Shown here piece by piece: positions 46,026 to 57,926 of a stretch of DNA of 64,000 bases. The stretch is from Moringa oleifera (taxonomy: Eukaryota; Streptophyta; Magnoliopsida; Brassicales; Moringaceae). How positions within the stretch are numbered: position 1 is the stretch's first letter; each line of letters begins with the position of its first letter. Made by a program: the position numbers and the translations under genes. The notes under the pieces were generated by a model. The model was not told the origin of the DNA and did not search any database. It was given only the letters and a program-made list of their open reading frames with translations. The stretch lies in contig JAJFZO010000579.1 in the NCBI GenBank assembly GCA_021397835.1, positions 1,875,001 to 1,939,000 of the forward strand, written 5' to 3'.

Positions 46026-48929
46026 ATTTTACTAAATATGATTTGTGTCTATTTTTTTAAGAAAAAATATTTTTAATTTATAATAAGATAAAAAATATTT
46101 TAAATTTTAGATTTTATTTTCCCTTTTCAATCAAAACTTAACTTTTAAAATTTTTTCAAATTTATTAATTTTATTTAAATTATATCTGAATAAAAAATTA
46201 TAAAAAATTAATAATATTTTTGTTATTAAAATACTTAAAATTATTTGAATACATTTTATACTTTATTTTATTTTAATTAATAAATTATATTTTATAAATA
46301 TTTTAAAATTTTAATAACATAAAATTTTTAAAAAATATTTTCAATATTAAAAAATGATGATCGGGATCCAACTATGGCCAAATGGGTACCCATAAAGAAC
46401 AAGTTGATGACCTTTTCGTGGGGTCATAAGAAGCATAAGATGTGATCAAATGGAGATTGCTTGAAAGCATATATAGAAAATGCCAAGGGAACACTCAATC
46501 ATAGGAGTCATGTGTGGACAACAGTATCATTGCATCATGGACTACCTTACTAAAGTGGGCTTTTAGCTAACCAACATACTTTCTGCCTAACAACTCAAAT
46601 TAAATTTAATATTATTGCTAAAACAATTAGTGCTTTGGGCTTCATAATTATTAATTCAACTTAAATCAGCTCTCATGTTTCATCTGGCCTAATGACGTTT
46701 AAATTTATGGTTAACGAGAGAAACATTAAAATTATTTCTCCAAAATTAAAGAGAAGCTAATTGCTTAGCAAGAAAAGAGAGTGAGATTATTTGAATCACA
46801 GGCTACTTCTAATTTAGACCCAAATGGTTATAAATGTTGAATAAAAGGATGAGTGAAGCCCAACTATCCTATCTAATAACGTTTAAATTGATTGTATAGA
46901 AATTTTAATTAATAAATTACATTAAATTATTATTTTTAAATATAAAAATTTGATTAATAATATAAAATATATTTTACGTTTTAAATCATCATTACCCATT
47001 TGATAGAACTTTTTTTATTATATATAATTAAGATTTAAAGGCCAGTTCCTTTAAATAAAAAAGCTTATTGGAAAAAAGAAATAATAAAAGTACCCATGAT
47101 CTTAGATGCAGGCTTGTTTTGATGGGCTTATGCATCAGTTTTGACCGAGCTGGCCACGTTAACCAAATCAATTATTTCATTTTTAAAAATGTTGTCATCT
47201 AAGTATTTTCGTTTCTAATTTATTTAAACAATTGATATCTTTTAAATTTATCTTGAAAATTGGTATCTAAATAATGTAATTATAAAATTATAATAAAAAA
47301 ATCAAGCCTTTTCGCATAATTATCCTCTTTTTTGGCAGCTTAGGTGCCAATAATGTGAAGGAAGAAGAGATGTTCGTGGGTGTGGGTAATGGACCAAACT
47401 CTTTAACGGGCTCCAAGCAATAGCTGCAAGTGGAGTTGGTCTAGATAGTGAGTCCAATTTGGACCCATATATCTTCTTCGATGTGAAAGAGACCAAACCC
47501 ACAAAACTGGTTTTGGCCCAAATTGAAAGAACTCAATTTGTACAATATTCAAGAAATTTCATGGTACAAAAGGTCTAAGTCCTATATATTATATATTTTA
47601 ATTCCTATAAGATTAGGTATTATTATCACAATCTCCAGATATCCTTTCCGGATTTTCACAAAATCAATAAGTATATTCATAAATGCCTTTGCTTTTCTCC
47701 TAATCGAGAAACAAAAATAAAGATGAGTTTTTGAAAATCATAAAACTAATTGAAAGTAACGTCTAAATTCGAATTAGTGTATGAAAATATATGCCAACAA
47801 TTGCTTGTCCTTAAAAAAGCAGCAATCTATATATTTTTTTAATTTATAAAAACTAAAAGCAGCAATCTGTATATTTTTTTAATTTATAAAAACTAAGGAA
47901 AATCTCAAACAAGCTAAAATCAATTAAAAATTTCTTTTTTAAAAAAAATGGATTAATTACTTGTTAGGCTTTATATTTTTTTTTAATCAAGAGAAGCCTT
48001 AATGTTTTTTTTCTCTTTTAACAAAGTTACCATCTACATGGACTATGAAGGCCAACAATAATATTACAATATTTGAAGCAAAAGATTTGATTGCATCACA
48101 TTTCAAAATATAACAATAATTACGAACTCTAATAATAATAATGAATTAAGCAAAGTTCAGAGTTTGGAAGATTAAGAATTTTTATCGTACATCACAAAAT
48201 AACTTGAGCAATTAATAGATTCAAAAGGTGAAAGTATCATTGTAAATCGAATGAGTTTAAAAAAAAATTAAGTTACAACATATCTACATAATTTTGGAAT
48301 TATCAATAATTTTATTCATAATTTAATGATATCTAAGTACTATTTTAAAGAAATTTATTTTTAAATATTTTGAAATTACTTTTAAAAACTGAATATTTTG
48401 ACAAATATATTTACAAGCAAACATCTTAGTTTAATTTTTTTGATAAATGACAGTTCATGTTTAATTTATCAATTCTTTTTTAATGATTACTTAATTTTAT
48501 ACTCTAATTTTTCAATAGTATTTGTATGATTTAAACATATTTGTAACACCATTTGCTTTTTTTTTTTTTGCTTATTTTACTATTAATATACATCAAGAAA
48601 ACTATATACATATTAATTAATTCATCATTTAAATTATTTAGATGAGAAAAGATTAAACACTTGAAAAAAATAAAACAAAACTAAATATCATTGTAATATA
48701 ATGTTTTTGCGAATGGTAGATAATGGTAATAGTGATGACGATCATGATAATTGATAACATTAATAGTTGCAATGTGGAGATCGAAGTCATGGTAACAAAG
48801 TCAAGATAATGTGAGGCAGCCAATTAGTCTAATTACAAAACTTTGCATTAGTTGTACAAAACAACCTCAACTATCCCTCTCAGAGGAGAAAAATAATTAA
48901 TCAAGCTAGAAACACTAAGAGAGTTACTG
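46026..48929. other. A/T-rich spacer with repeat fragments
   Basis: It holds a partial + orientation MITE-like piece at about 46130-46350, the duplicated segment at 47295-47590, and a 40-bp-period direct duplication at 47819-47898 (two copies of GCAGCAATCT...AAAACTAA, differing by one A/G). No gene is seen. Confidence 0.55.
47295..47590 (+). repeat. Segment duplicated at 58465-58690
   Basis: Both segments share GCATAATTATCCT, then GGCAGCTTAG-TGCCAATAAT, GTGAA-GAAGAA, GGGTGT-GGTAA, and end in ACAATATTCAA followed by GGTC-AAGTC. Similarity is clear over about 200 bp with small indels. Nothing coding is recognised in either. Confidence 0.6.
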
Positions 48930-51240
48930 ATAATTTTATACTTTAATTATAGATTGTTTACTATAGTGATAATTATTTGAAAAAGCAAAGTCATATTAGA
49001 ATTACTTTCAAACTTTTTGATGTTTTAGTTACCATTAGGAAATTATAAAAATAATTTAAAATTTTATGTTAATAAAATGCAAAAATTGACTTGATCTTTG
49101 TATAAAACAAAACTGGTGTAGATTTGACGACGTGTTTCATTAAATAATGCATTTGCTTAGACCATGAAAGCCATCAAAGAAAAAATTACAATTTAATTAT
49201 AGTCACATTTCAAAATTTAAGAGTAATTAATAATAATTCAATTAATAATATAAGAATTCAATAGAACAGTTATGGATATTGATATATGAAATCAAATAAT
49301 TGTGATGCAAACTTAGTGTGCTTTACTAAATGATGCATAGACTTGACTTACATATACTAACCTAAAGTACATAGACAAACCTATTATTTTTTAACTTATT
49401 TGAAACGTTAACGTTTTTCTAACTTGTTTGAAACGTTTATATTTTTCTAACTTGTTTGAAACGTTTATGTTTTTTTATCTTGTTTGAAAAGTTGATATTT
49501 TTTCAATTTGTTTAAAACATTGATGCGTTTTTAACATGTTTGAAAAGTTGATACATTTTTAAATTGTTTGAAAAGTTGATACGCTTTTAAGTTGTTTGAA
49601 AAGTTGATATTTTTCTAACTTATTGAAGAAGTTGATACGTTTTTAATTTGTTTGAAAAGTTGATGTTTTTCTAACTTATTCGAGAAGTCGACGTTTTTCT
49701 AACTTGTTTGAGAAGTTAATATAATTATATAATTATAATTAAAAAAATCAAGACGTTTTGCATACGGTCTTAGAAATATTTCATCATCAATTTTCTCTTG
49801 ACCATATGTTTGGATGTGATATGTTTAAACTTATAAAATGTGCAACAACTAGTTTTGAAAAATATTGGTGGTCTAGATTTTTATTAGCTATTAATGTTAG
49901 TTTAGAGTTTGTAATATCACTTTTTCAATATTAAAAATTAATTTGTCACCCAAGACAAATATGTGAGACTTTTATCCTTTAAAATTTTAAGCAATAAAAA
50001 TAAAAATGCTTGAAAATGCATTACATTTATTATTTTCTTAAATCATGAAAACCAATAAAAAAATTTTAGTTATAATTTTCTTTCAAAATATAAGAATAAT
50101 TAGTAACAAATCTAGTAATAATGGAAGAAATTGATTATAGCCGTATGTGAATGTTCATATATGAACTCAAATAGTCGTGATGTAAATTTGAAGTGTTTTA
50201 CTAAGTGATGTATTCACTTGATTTAATTTATATAAAATGAATTAAATCATATAAAAATTATTTTTTTATATTTATTTAAAAAATTGATATGTTTTTAATT
50301 TTTTAAGAAATTAATATTTTTTTAAATTATTTAAAAAATTAATATAGTTATATAATTATAATAAAAAATTAAAACATTTTACATATATTCTTAAAAATAT
50401 TTTATCATTAATTTTTTAATTATATGTTTTGATGTCAAATTAAAATGTCTCCCGTCTCCACAAATAAAGCATTAAATTACTGCTTGACCTTCATAATTAA
50501 AAAGTATGTATAATTGACTTATGACAACTAATAACAAACCTCTGAATACGATTAGATTTGTTGCTTTGCAAATTCCAACTCTTTTGACACCGAGAAAGGA
50601 TTCACGAGTTGCAAAGAATTGGGTGAGATAATGAGCTCGCATTGAAGTGTGTGATTTAGAGAAGCGAGAAAAGGCCGCTTAATGGATCAATACTTTCATT
50701 TATAATTAATTAATTAATTGATAAATTAATAATTTTTAAAACTTATAATGTATTTATAATTCAATAAACATATATTTAATTAACCTAACACAAGAGGTTG
50801 TGATAGGTTTATATTCTAATGGTGATTGTGTTACTTTAGTGATAATTTAATGAAAAGGAAAATGATATTACTATTAAATAAAACTCTTTGATAGTGAAGT
50901 TATTACGAAGAAATTGAAAAAATAATTTAAAAATTTATATTTGTGAAATTCAAAAAGTGCTTTGACTTATGTATAATAAACCAAACTACATGGACCTTTC
51001 TTTCTAACTTGTTTGAAGGGTTGTTATGTTTTTAACTTGTTTGAAATGTTGACATCTTTTTAATTTATTTAAAAAATTAATATAATTACCTAATTATGAT
51101 CAAGAAAAATTAAGATTTTTTTTTTGCTTTATGTTCTGTGAGATATTTCATCAAACTTCTCATGATGTGACATGTCTAAGCTTATAAAAGAAAACAGTAA
51201 CTCAATCAGCAAAGCAATAAACTAAGAACCCAGAAAACAG
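48930..51240 (+). other. Stacked upstream modules of the RLP family
   Basis: A block at 48930-49110 recurs at 50790-50990 and 58750-58950, with TGATAATT..., AAATAATTTAAAATTTTAT and GACTTG.TTTGTAT landmarks. Each is followed by a minisatellite array of different length (listed below) and then by an A/T-rich segment with ATATTTCATCA and a TGTTT-GATGTGA-ATGT motif. They are therefore repeated upstream modules, two of which no longer have a gene behind them. Confidence 0.55.
49387..49720 (+). repeat. Minisatellite, ~29-bp unit, about 11 copies
   Basis: The unit reads about TTTTTCTAACTTGTTTGAAAAGTTGATA and varies in a few bases per copy. Shorter arrays of the same unit occur at about 50270-50345, 51000-51090 and 58390-58445, each followed by AATATAATTA-ATAATTAT. 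Confidence 0.8.
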
Positions 51241-51688
51241 AAAAGAAGAGAAGAGAAGAGAGGAGACTTGGCAGGCCGGCTACATAAAACAGAGTACTTC
51301 GTCTCCTTTATGGTTCATTCCTTCTGATCTTTGGTGTGTTTCTTCTTTTACTCATTTTTCTTTACTTTGCATGCTGTTGCGGTAAACTTTCCTTGCTTTT
51401 GTTTCCTGTTTGGCTTTTCTTTTCCTATGTTCACATGAAGAATTGCACTTTTTCATTAAAGGAGAAGATTAACCAACATTTCTCTCAGGTCCTTGTTGTC
51501 TTTCTTCTTTCTAGTTTCTTTCCTTTAATCTTCCTTTTTCTCATTTGTATCTTTTCGTTGCTTTGCGTTGTTTTCTTGGTTTCTTCCTTCACATTCTTCT
51601 TGCTCTGTTTCCTCACGTTTTCAATCAACTTGGTGGATGCAAACTTGAGAGTGAAATAAACAAATGTACAGGCTGTGAAGATCAGATA
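51241..51688 (+). promoter_or_regulatory. RLP leader with a 5'-UTR intron
   Basis: The region begins with an AGAAGAGAAGAGAGGAGAC tract. A plausible intron runs from 51382 (GCG|GTAAAC) to 51671 (ACAG|GCTGTG) and is strongly pyrimidine-rich. The same donor context TTGCGGT recurs in the leader of the second copy (60785) and in orphan leaders near 45218 and 59127, and the same acceptor context recurs at 61060, supporting a real leader intron. Confidence 0.5.
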
Positions 51689-54600
51689 ATGGAGAGGTTG
51701 TCAGTGAAATACTTGGTTTGGATCCTCATAATTTCATGGCAAGTGTATGGATGTCTAAGTTGCTTAGATGAGGAACGCGCGAGTCTTTTGGAGCTCAAGG
51801 CCTTTATTAGATCAGCAAGTGACTATCCAAACAAGGTTCTTCCTTCATGGGTTGATGACAGAAAGAGTAACTGCTGTAGTTGGGAGAGAGTGAAGTGCAA
51901 TGCCACCATAGGACGTGTAATCGACCTTGCTTTGAATGACACGAGGGAGGTGACAGAATTGACATTGGGAAAATTGGCTATTCTAAATCTTTCTTTTCTT
52001 TATCCTTTTGAAGAATTGCAAGCCCTTGATTTATCTCAGAATTATTTCAAGGGCGAAGGTAAGTAAATTTTTTAATGCATTACAGCAAGAATATTTTCAG
52101 TGACAAACATATGAGAATCTGATCAATTTAACCTTAGAGACTTCAAATGCTCACAATTCTAAGCTACTTCTTTAATGCATTATTACCAAGACTTCCACTT
52201 GCACAAGTCATGATTTATAAGAGTTTCTTACAAATTGAAAGCATTTATAAGGCTCATAAAGCTAGGTTAAAAAATCAAATAAAAGCATATATTGTTTCTT
52301 TTTATTTTTAATCTTATTATATCAGTTGTTTTAATTTTGCATGTAAATTTAAAATTTAGCCATGATTTGAACTTTTCATCAATTTTTTTAGTGACGTTTA
52401 TAATTATAGACATTTTTTAGGATACATTTAAAGAAAAATAAGAGTATTCATAATTTTTTTTAAATTAAAAATTCAATATATATATATATGCCAGGGCACG
52501 TGTGTATCATTTTATTTTTGAGTCCTTTTTCTCTGTCCTGGAATCTCCCTCCCATTGTCTTTACTCTTTTTCTTTCTTTTTCTTTTTACTTTCCTAATTG
52601 AGGTAAAGGAATCAAAATTCTCCTTTAATCTATTTTTAATTACTTCCAATTTCATATTTTCCCTTCCCAACAACTTCCTTCTATCTCTTCAAATGTTTTA
52701 ACTGTCTTCCTGCATATATGTTGATCACTACAACCCACTTGCCGAAGGAGCCAACTGATTCCCTTTCAATTTCAAGTTTGTCATCATGAAAATCTTCTCG
52801 TTAATTAATTTTGAAGTCTTGACCCTAACATAATAGATACAAATGCACATTTAATATTAAATAAAAGTATCATTAACTCTATGACATTTAAGAAGATATG
52901 TCTATTAATTAATTTAATAATGCTTTAATTTCTTAAAAAAATTACGTTATTGATATAATTTCCTTTTAACAGGTTATGAAGTCTTTGGGAGATTGAAGAA
53001 GTTGAGGGTCCTGAATCTTAGTTTTAATGACTTCAATAACCTGGAAAGTCCCTTCCCCACCAAAGGTACATATATATTTTTCTGGTTATTCTTGTTGCCT
53101 ACACTATAACGCTTAGCTTATGAGATAATTATGTAAATACACATGGATCGAGAAGCCAAATTCAACTTCAACCATAATAAACAAGGCTAATCAACTCTTG
53201 AACATTTTTTGGGAGAAGATTCTTTCTTAATCTAAGGATTGAAATTAACGCTTGATATTGTCTTCCATAATATATAGTGATTTGTTTTGGTACATATGTT
53301 GTGTTGGTGCAGAGTTAGCCAATTTGAGGAGTTTGCAAGTATTGGATCTCAGCATTAATAATTTGAATGGCTCCTTGGCAATTCGAGGTAAATAAAATAT
53401 TAGCATGGCTTCTTCAATAATAAAAATACATTATAATGCTTTGACTCCTAACATAATTTTGTGAACACACATGGAAAAGTCAAATCCAACTCCCAGAGAA
53501 ATGATTATCTCTTAATCTAGGGACATAAAGTTGATTAATGCTATTATATGTTTTGTGTTGGTGCAGAGTTAGCCAATTTGAGGAGCTTGAAGGAATTGTA
53601 CCTGAGCGGTAATCAATTCAATGGATTCCTACCAACCCAAGGTAATCGATTAAATGTGATTGCCTCTTTACATAAAGAATGGAACATGTTCTTTCTAGTT
53701 GAATTGTACTCAATATATAGTGATTTGTTTTGGTATTTATGTTGTGTTGGTGCAGAGCTAGCCAATTTGAGGAGTTTAGAAGTATTGGATCTCAGCTATA
53801 ATAATTTAAATGGCTCCTTGGCAATTCGAGGTAAATAAAATATTAGCATGGCTTCTTCAATAATAAAAATACATTATAATGCTTTGACTCCTAACATAAT
53901 TTTGTGAACACACATGGAAAAGTCAAATCTAACTCCCAGAGAAATGATTATCCTCTTAATCGAGGGACATAAAATACATTATAATGCTATTGTATGTTTT
54001 ATGTTGGTGCAGAGTTAGCCAATTTGAGGAGCTTGAAGGAATTGTACCTCAGCTATAATTCCTTGAATGGCTTCCTGCCAACCCAAGGTAATCGATTAAA
54101 AGTGACTGCCTCGTTACCTAAATAATGGAACCAGCTCCTTCTAGTTGAATTGTAGTCAATATTAGGCCTGGCTTCTTCAACAATAAAAAGACAAAATTTG
54201 GAAGTGACTTAACCATCTTCACAAATATTAAGTAGAATACATATATATTTGATTTTAGAAAAAGCAGAAATGAAAATAACTTGTCCTTTTTGCTTATTCT
54301 CATTCTATGTTCAATGATCATCATTTTTTTCATATAGTTTGATTTACAAAAAAAAGAATGACAAATAATTAAAAGATAAATCTTTAAGACTATATCTTAG
54401 TTTAATAAAAATTGTATCTTTTAAACTATTTTTTAAAAAATAATATCAAATTTCGTTTGATTCATGTGATAATTAAATCATATATACTTATTGGCTAGAA
54501 CAATAAATCATTTATTAAAATAATAAACAAAATTGCAAAACATGAGAGTTCCACCAATTTGCGTAAATCTTTAATCTTGGAGACTTCAAATGCTGAGAAT

Positions 54601-57600
54601 TTAATGAGCTGCTTGAGTAATGCATTAGACCGAGACTATCACTTATATATTCTTATCAAAAATTTTCACAAATTGAAAGCACTTATAGGACTAATATTAA
54701 AAAACTGGGTTAAATAATAAATTAAAATCATGTATATTTTAAATCTTATTATAGTAATTGTTTTAATTTTGCATGTAAACTTTTGATTTGGTTACAAAGG
54801 GACTTTAATTTTGCAATTCCATATTCCACTTAGTACAATTTACTTTGTCCTCAAATGGACGCTCTCTCTGTCTTGAACTGTTTTTCTTTCAATTTCATGT
54901 TTTGAAGCTTTTTATGATGACTTGGTCTTTATCTTCTATGTTTTCTCTTATTTTCGTTTTGTGACAAAATTCATTATTAATAACCCCTTTCAACAGGTTA
55001 TGAAGTCTTTGCGAGATTGAAGAAGTTGAGAGTCTTGGATCTTAGTTATAATAACTTCAACAATAGTATTATGCCCTTCTTGAGTGCAGCCACGTCACTC
55101 ACGACTTTGCTTCTTAGAAATAATACGTTGGAAAGCCCCTTCCCCAGCGAAGGTACATATATATGTGTTTCTTGATATTCTTGTTGCTTAACATCTGACA
55201 CTATTCTGTAGACGAGCAAAGAGACGCCAAATTCAACTTCAAGCATAATAAATAAGACAAATTATTAACTCCAAAACATTTAGAAAAAGATTCTTTCTTA
55301 ATCTAAGACATCTGATATTGTCATGCATAATTTAGTGATTTTATTTCAATATATGTTTTGTGTTGGTGCAGAGTTAGCCAATTTGAAAAGTTTGGAAGTA
55401 TTGGATCTTCGTCAAAATTATTTCAACGACTCCTCGGCAACTCGAGGTAATTATTTAAAATTGGCCTAAAGAATGCAATTAGCTCTTCTAGTTGAATGAT
55501 GTTTGTATGGTTCTTTCAACATTAAAAAACATAAAACTTGGAGAAGTGACTTGACTACTTTCAAGTAGTAAACAGAATTAAAATTTGATTTCAAAAGAAG
55601 TAGAACCAAAGATAACTTCTTTGTTTTGCTCATTTTCATCCTATGCTCAGAACGTGATAAGCTATTGTTTATGATGAATTATGATAGTCATCAATTTTAT
55701 TTTTTTTTTCTTTTGTTTCCTTTTGTAGGATTATGTGAGCTGAATAATCTCCTAGAGTTGGATCTCAGCCACAATGAATTTGATGGTCAACTCCCTGAGT
55801 GTCTTGGCAACTTGACTCACCTTCGAGCTCTTGATCTCTCCTCAAATCAGCTGAGTGGGACCCCACCATCTTTCCTTTCTAACCTCACATCTCTTGAATA
55901 TCTATCACTTATTCATAACAACTTCCAAGGCTCATTCTCCTTTTCTTCATTTGCTAACCTTCGGAAGCTCAAGGTATTCACTGCTTCATCGACAACCAAT
56001 ATGCTACAAGTGGATATTGAAAGTTCTTTTTGGTCTCCTGAATTTCAATTGAAGGCTCTTATTCTAAGAAATTGCTCTTTAAATGGGAAAGTTCCTAGTT
56101 TTCTGCTACATCAATATGAGTTGGGATTAGTTGACCTGTCTCAAAATAAGTTGGTTGGAGCTTTCCCTTCCTGGCTGTTGAAAAATAACTCAAAGCTAGA
56201 CAGTTTGTATTTGCGGAATAACTTCTTCCCGAGCCTTCAGTTACCCAATGTTAGGCATAATTTGACTCGTCTAGACATATCAAACAATAAGATTGGTGGT
56301 CAGCTCCCTGAGGATATTGGCACGATCCTTTCAGAACTAGTGTATTTGAACTTGTCCATGAACAGTTTTGAAGGAAAGATTCCTTCCTCGATGGGTTTGA
56401 TGAAAAGTCTGACATGGTTAGATTTGTCTCACAATAATTTCTCAGGTGAGTTACCCAATAATTTGTTCATGGGTTGCTTTTCGTTGAACTTCTTGAAGCT
56501 CTCCAATAATAATTTGGAGGGGAAACTATTTCCTGAATATACTAACTTGACTCAATTGCAGTGGTTGTATATGGATAACAACCACTTCACTGGGAAGATT
56601 GGAGATGCTCTGTTGAACTCGACCTATTTACAAGTGATAGACATATCCAACAACAAATTATCAGGCAAAATTCCTGGTTGGATGGGTAGCTTCTCACGTC
56701 TCAGTCATTTTTCGGTGTCAAATAATCTTTTGGAAGGTACAATTCCTGTTCAGTTATGCAATCTTACAGATCTTGAACTTTTGGATCTTTCTGCAAACAT
56801 GCTATATGGGTCGATTCCTTATAACTTGAACCTTCCATCACTAAGGTACCTCTATTTGCAAAGCAATGGACTGAATGGATTAATTCCGGATACATTATCC
56901 AACCGTACTGATTTACAGACACTTGATTTGAGAGATAACAAACTCTTTGGAAACATTCCAAAATCTATAGGTAAGCTCCTACAATTGCGTGTTCTTTTAT
57001 TGGCGGGGAATCATTTAGAGGGTCAAATTCCTACTCAGTTATGCCAATTAAGAGACGTCAGTATCTTGGATATTTCACGTAACAGACTGAATGGATCGGT
57101 ACCTTCGTGTCTTAATGATATGTCATTTGGAGCGAAAGGAGATGGCACTAATGGATTACAAATTGAGATTTATCAATCTTCATGGATCTTAGTATCGGGT
57201 GAATATTTATGGGATTACTATAAATCGACTACCGGTATTTTAGGCAGTGTTGAGGACAATGATCCAGCAATAGTTCAAAAAGTTGAAATGGAATTCACAA
57301 CAAAAAGTAGACATGACTCCTTTGAGGGTAAAGTTCTTCAACTTATGTTTGGACTTGATTTATCGAGCAATGAACTGACAGGAGACATCCCAGTACAGAT
57401 CGGAGATCTACAAAACATTATTTCTTTGAATTTGTCTCACAATTACTTGTCAGGGTCAATTCCTGAAAGCTTTTCTGATCTGAAGCAGATTGAGAGTCTA
57501 GACTTGTCTTCCAACAAACTGCGTGGTCAAATTCCTCCTCAATTGGTTGAGTTGAACTCTTTAGAAGTCTTTAATGTATCATACAACAATTTGTCAGGTG

Positions 57601-57926
57601 CCATTCCAGATAAAAAGCAGTTCCTAACCTTTGACGAAAAGAGTTACGGAGGCAATCCTGGTCTTTGTGGGCAGCAAATCAACCGGAGTTGCTCCAGCAC
57701 TGAATCACCATCAGTAACATCACCCAATGAAGAAGAAGATGATGAAACTGCAATGGATATGGTCTCATTTTATTGGAGCTTTGTTGGGTCCTACGTGACA
57801 ATTCTACTGGGATTTCTTGTTTTCCTGTGCATTGACTCTCCTTGGCGCCAGGCATGGTTCGATCTCATTGACGCCTGCATCTATTCTACCTTTCTTCGGC
57901 GGCTGAAGCATTTATTCTTCAATTGA
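51689..57926 (+). CDS. LRR receptor-like protein (RLP), 9 coding exons
   Basis: Exons: 51689-52058, 52973-53065, 53313-53387, 53567-53641, 53756-53830, 54013-54087, 54997-55152, 55372-55446 and 55729-57926. All have GT-AG borders and join in frame, giving 3192 nt or 1063 aa. The N-terminus has a signal peptide ([11 protein letters not shown]) and a cysteine cap (C-C-S-W-E-R-V-K-C). LRRs fill most of the protein; seven small exons encode LRR units and exon 9 the rest, with a non-LRR island before [10 protein letters not shown]. It ends with G-N-P-G-L-C-G, an acidic stretch (N-E-E-E-D-D-E), one membrane span (about W-S-F-V to L-C-I-D) and a tail of about 30 residues without kinase. RLPs of this type act at the cell surface with SOBIR1-type kinases in defence. 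The ligand is unknown. All internal introns are phase 1. Confidence 0.9.
53280..54165 (+). repeat. Tandem duplication of a two-exon LRR unit (~443 bp)
   Basis: The segment with exons 3 and 4 plus introns (from about 53280) is repeated by exons 5 and 6 (from about 53723). Exon starts are offset by 443 and 446 bp. Intron sequence is copied too (for example GGTAAATAAAATATTAGCAT after both exons 3 and 5), so the event is recent. Confidence 0.85.

Noticed and set aside
49387..49720. Regular repeats that could suggest a CRISPR array
   Set aside because: Units are contiguous with no unique spacers and diverge gradually; the genome is a plant. It is a minisatellite.
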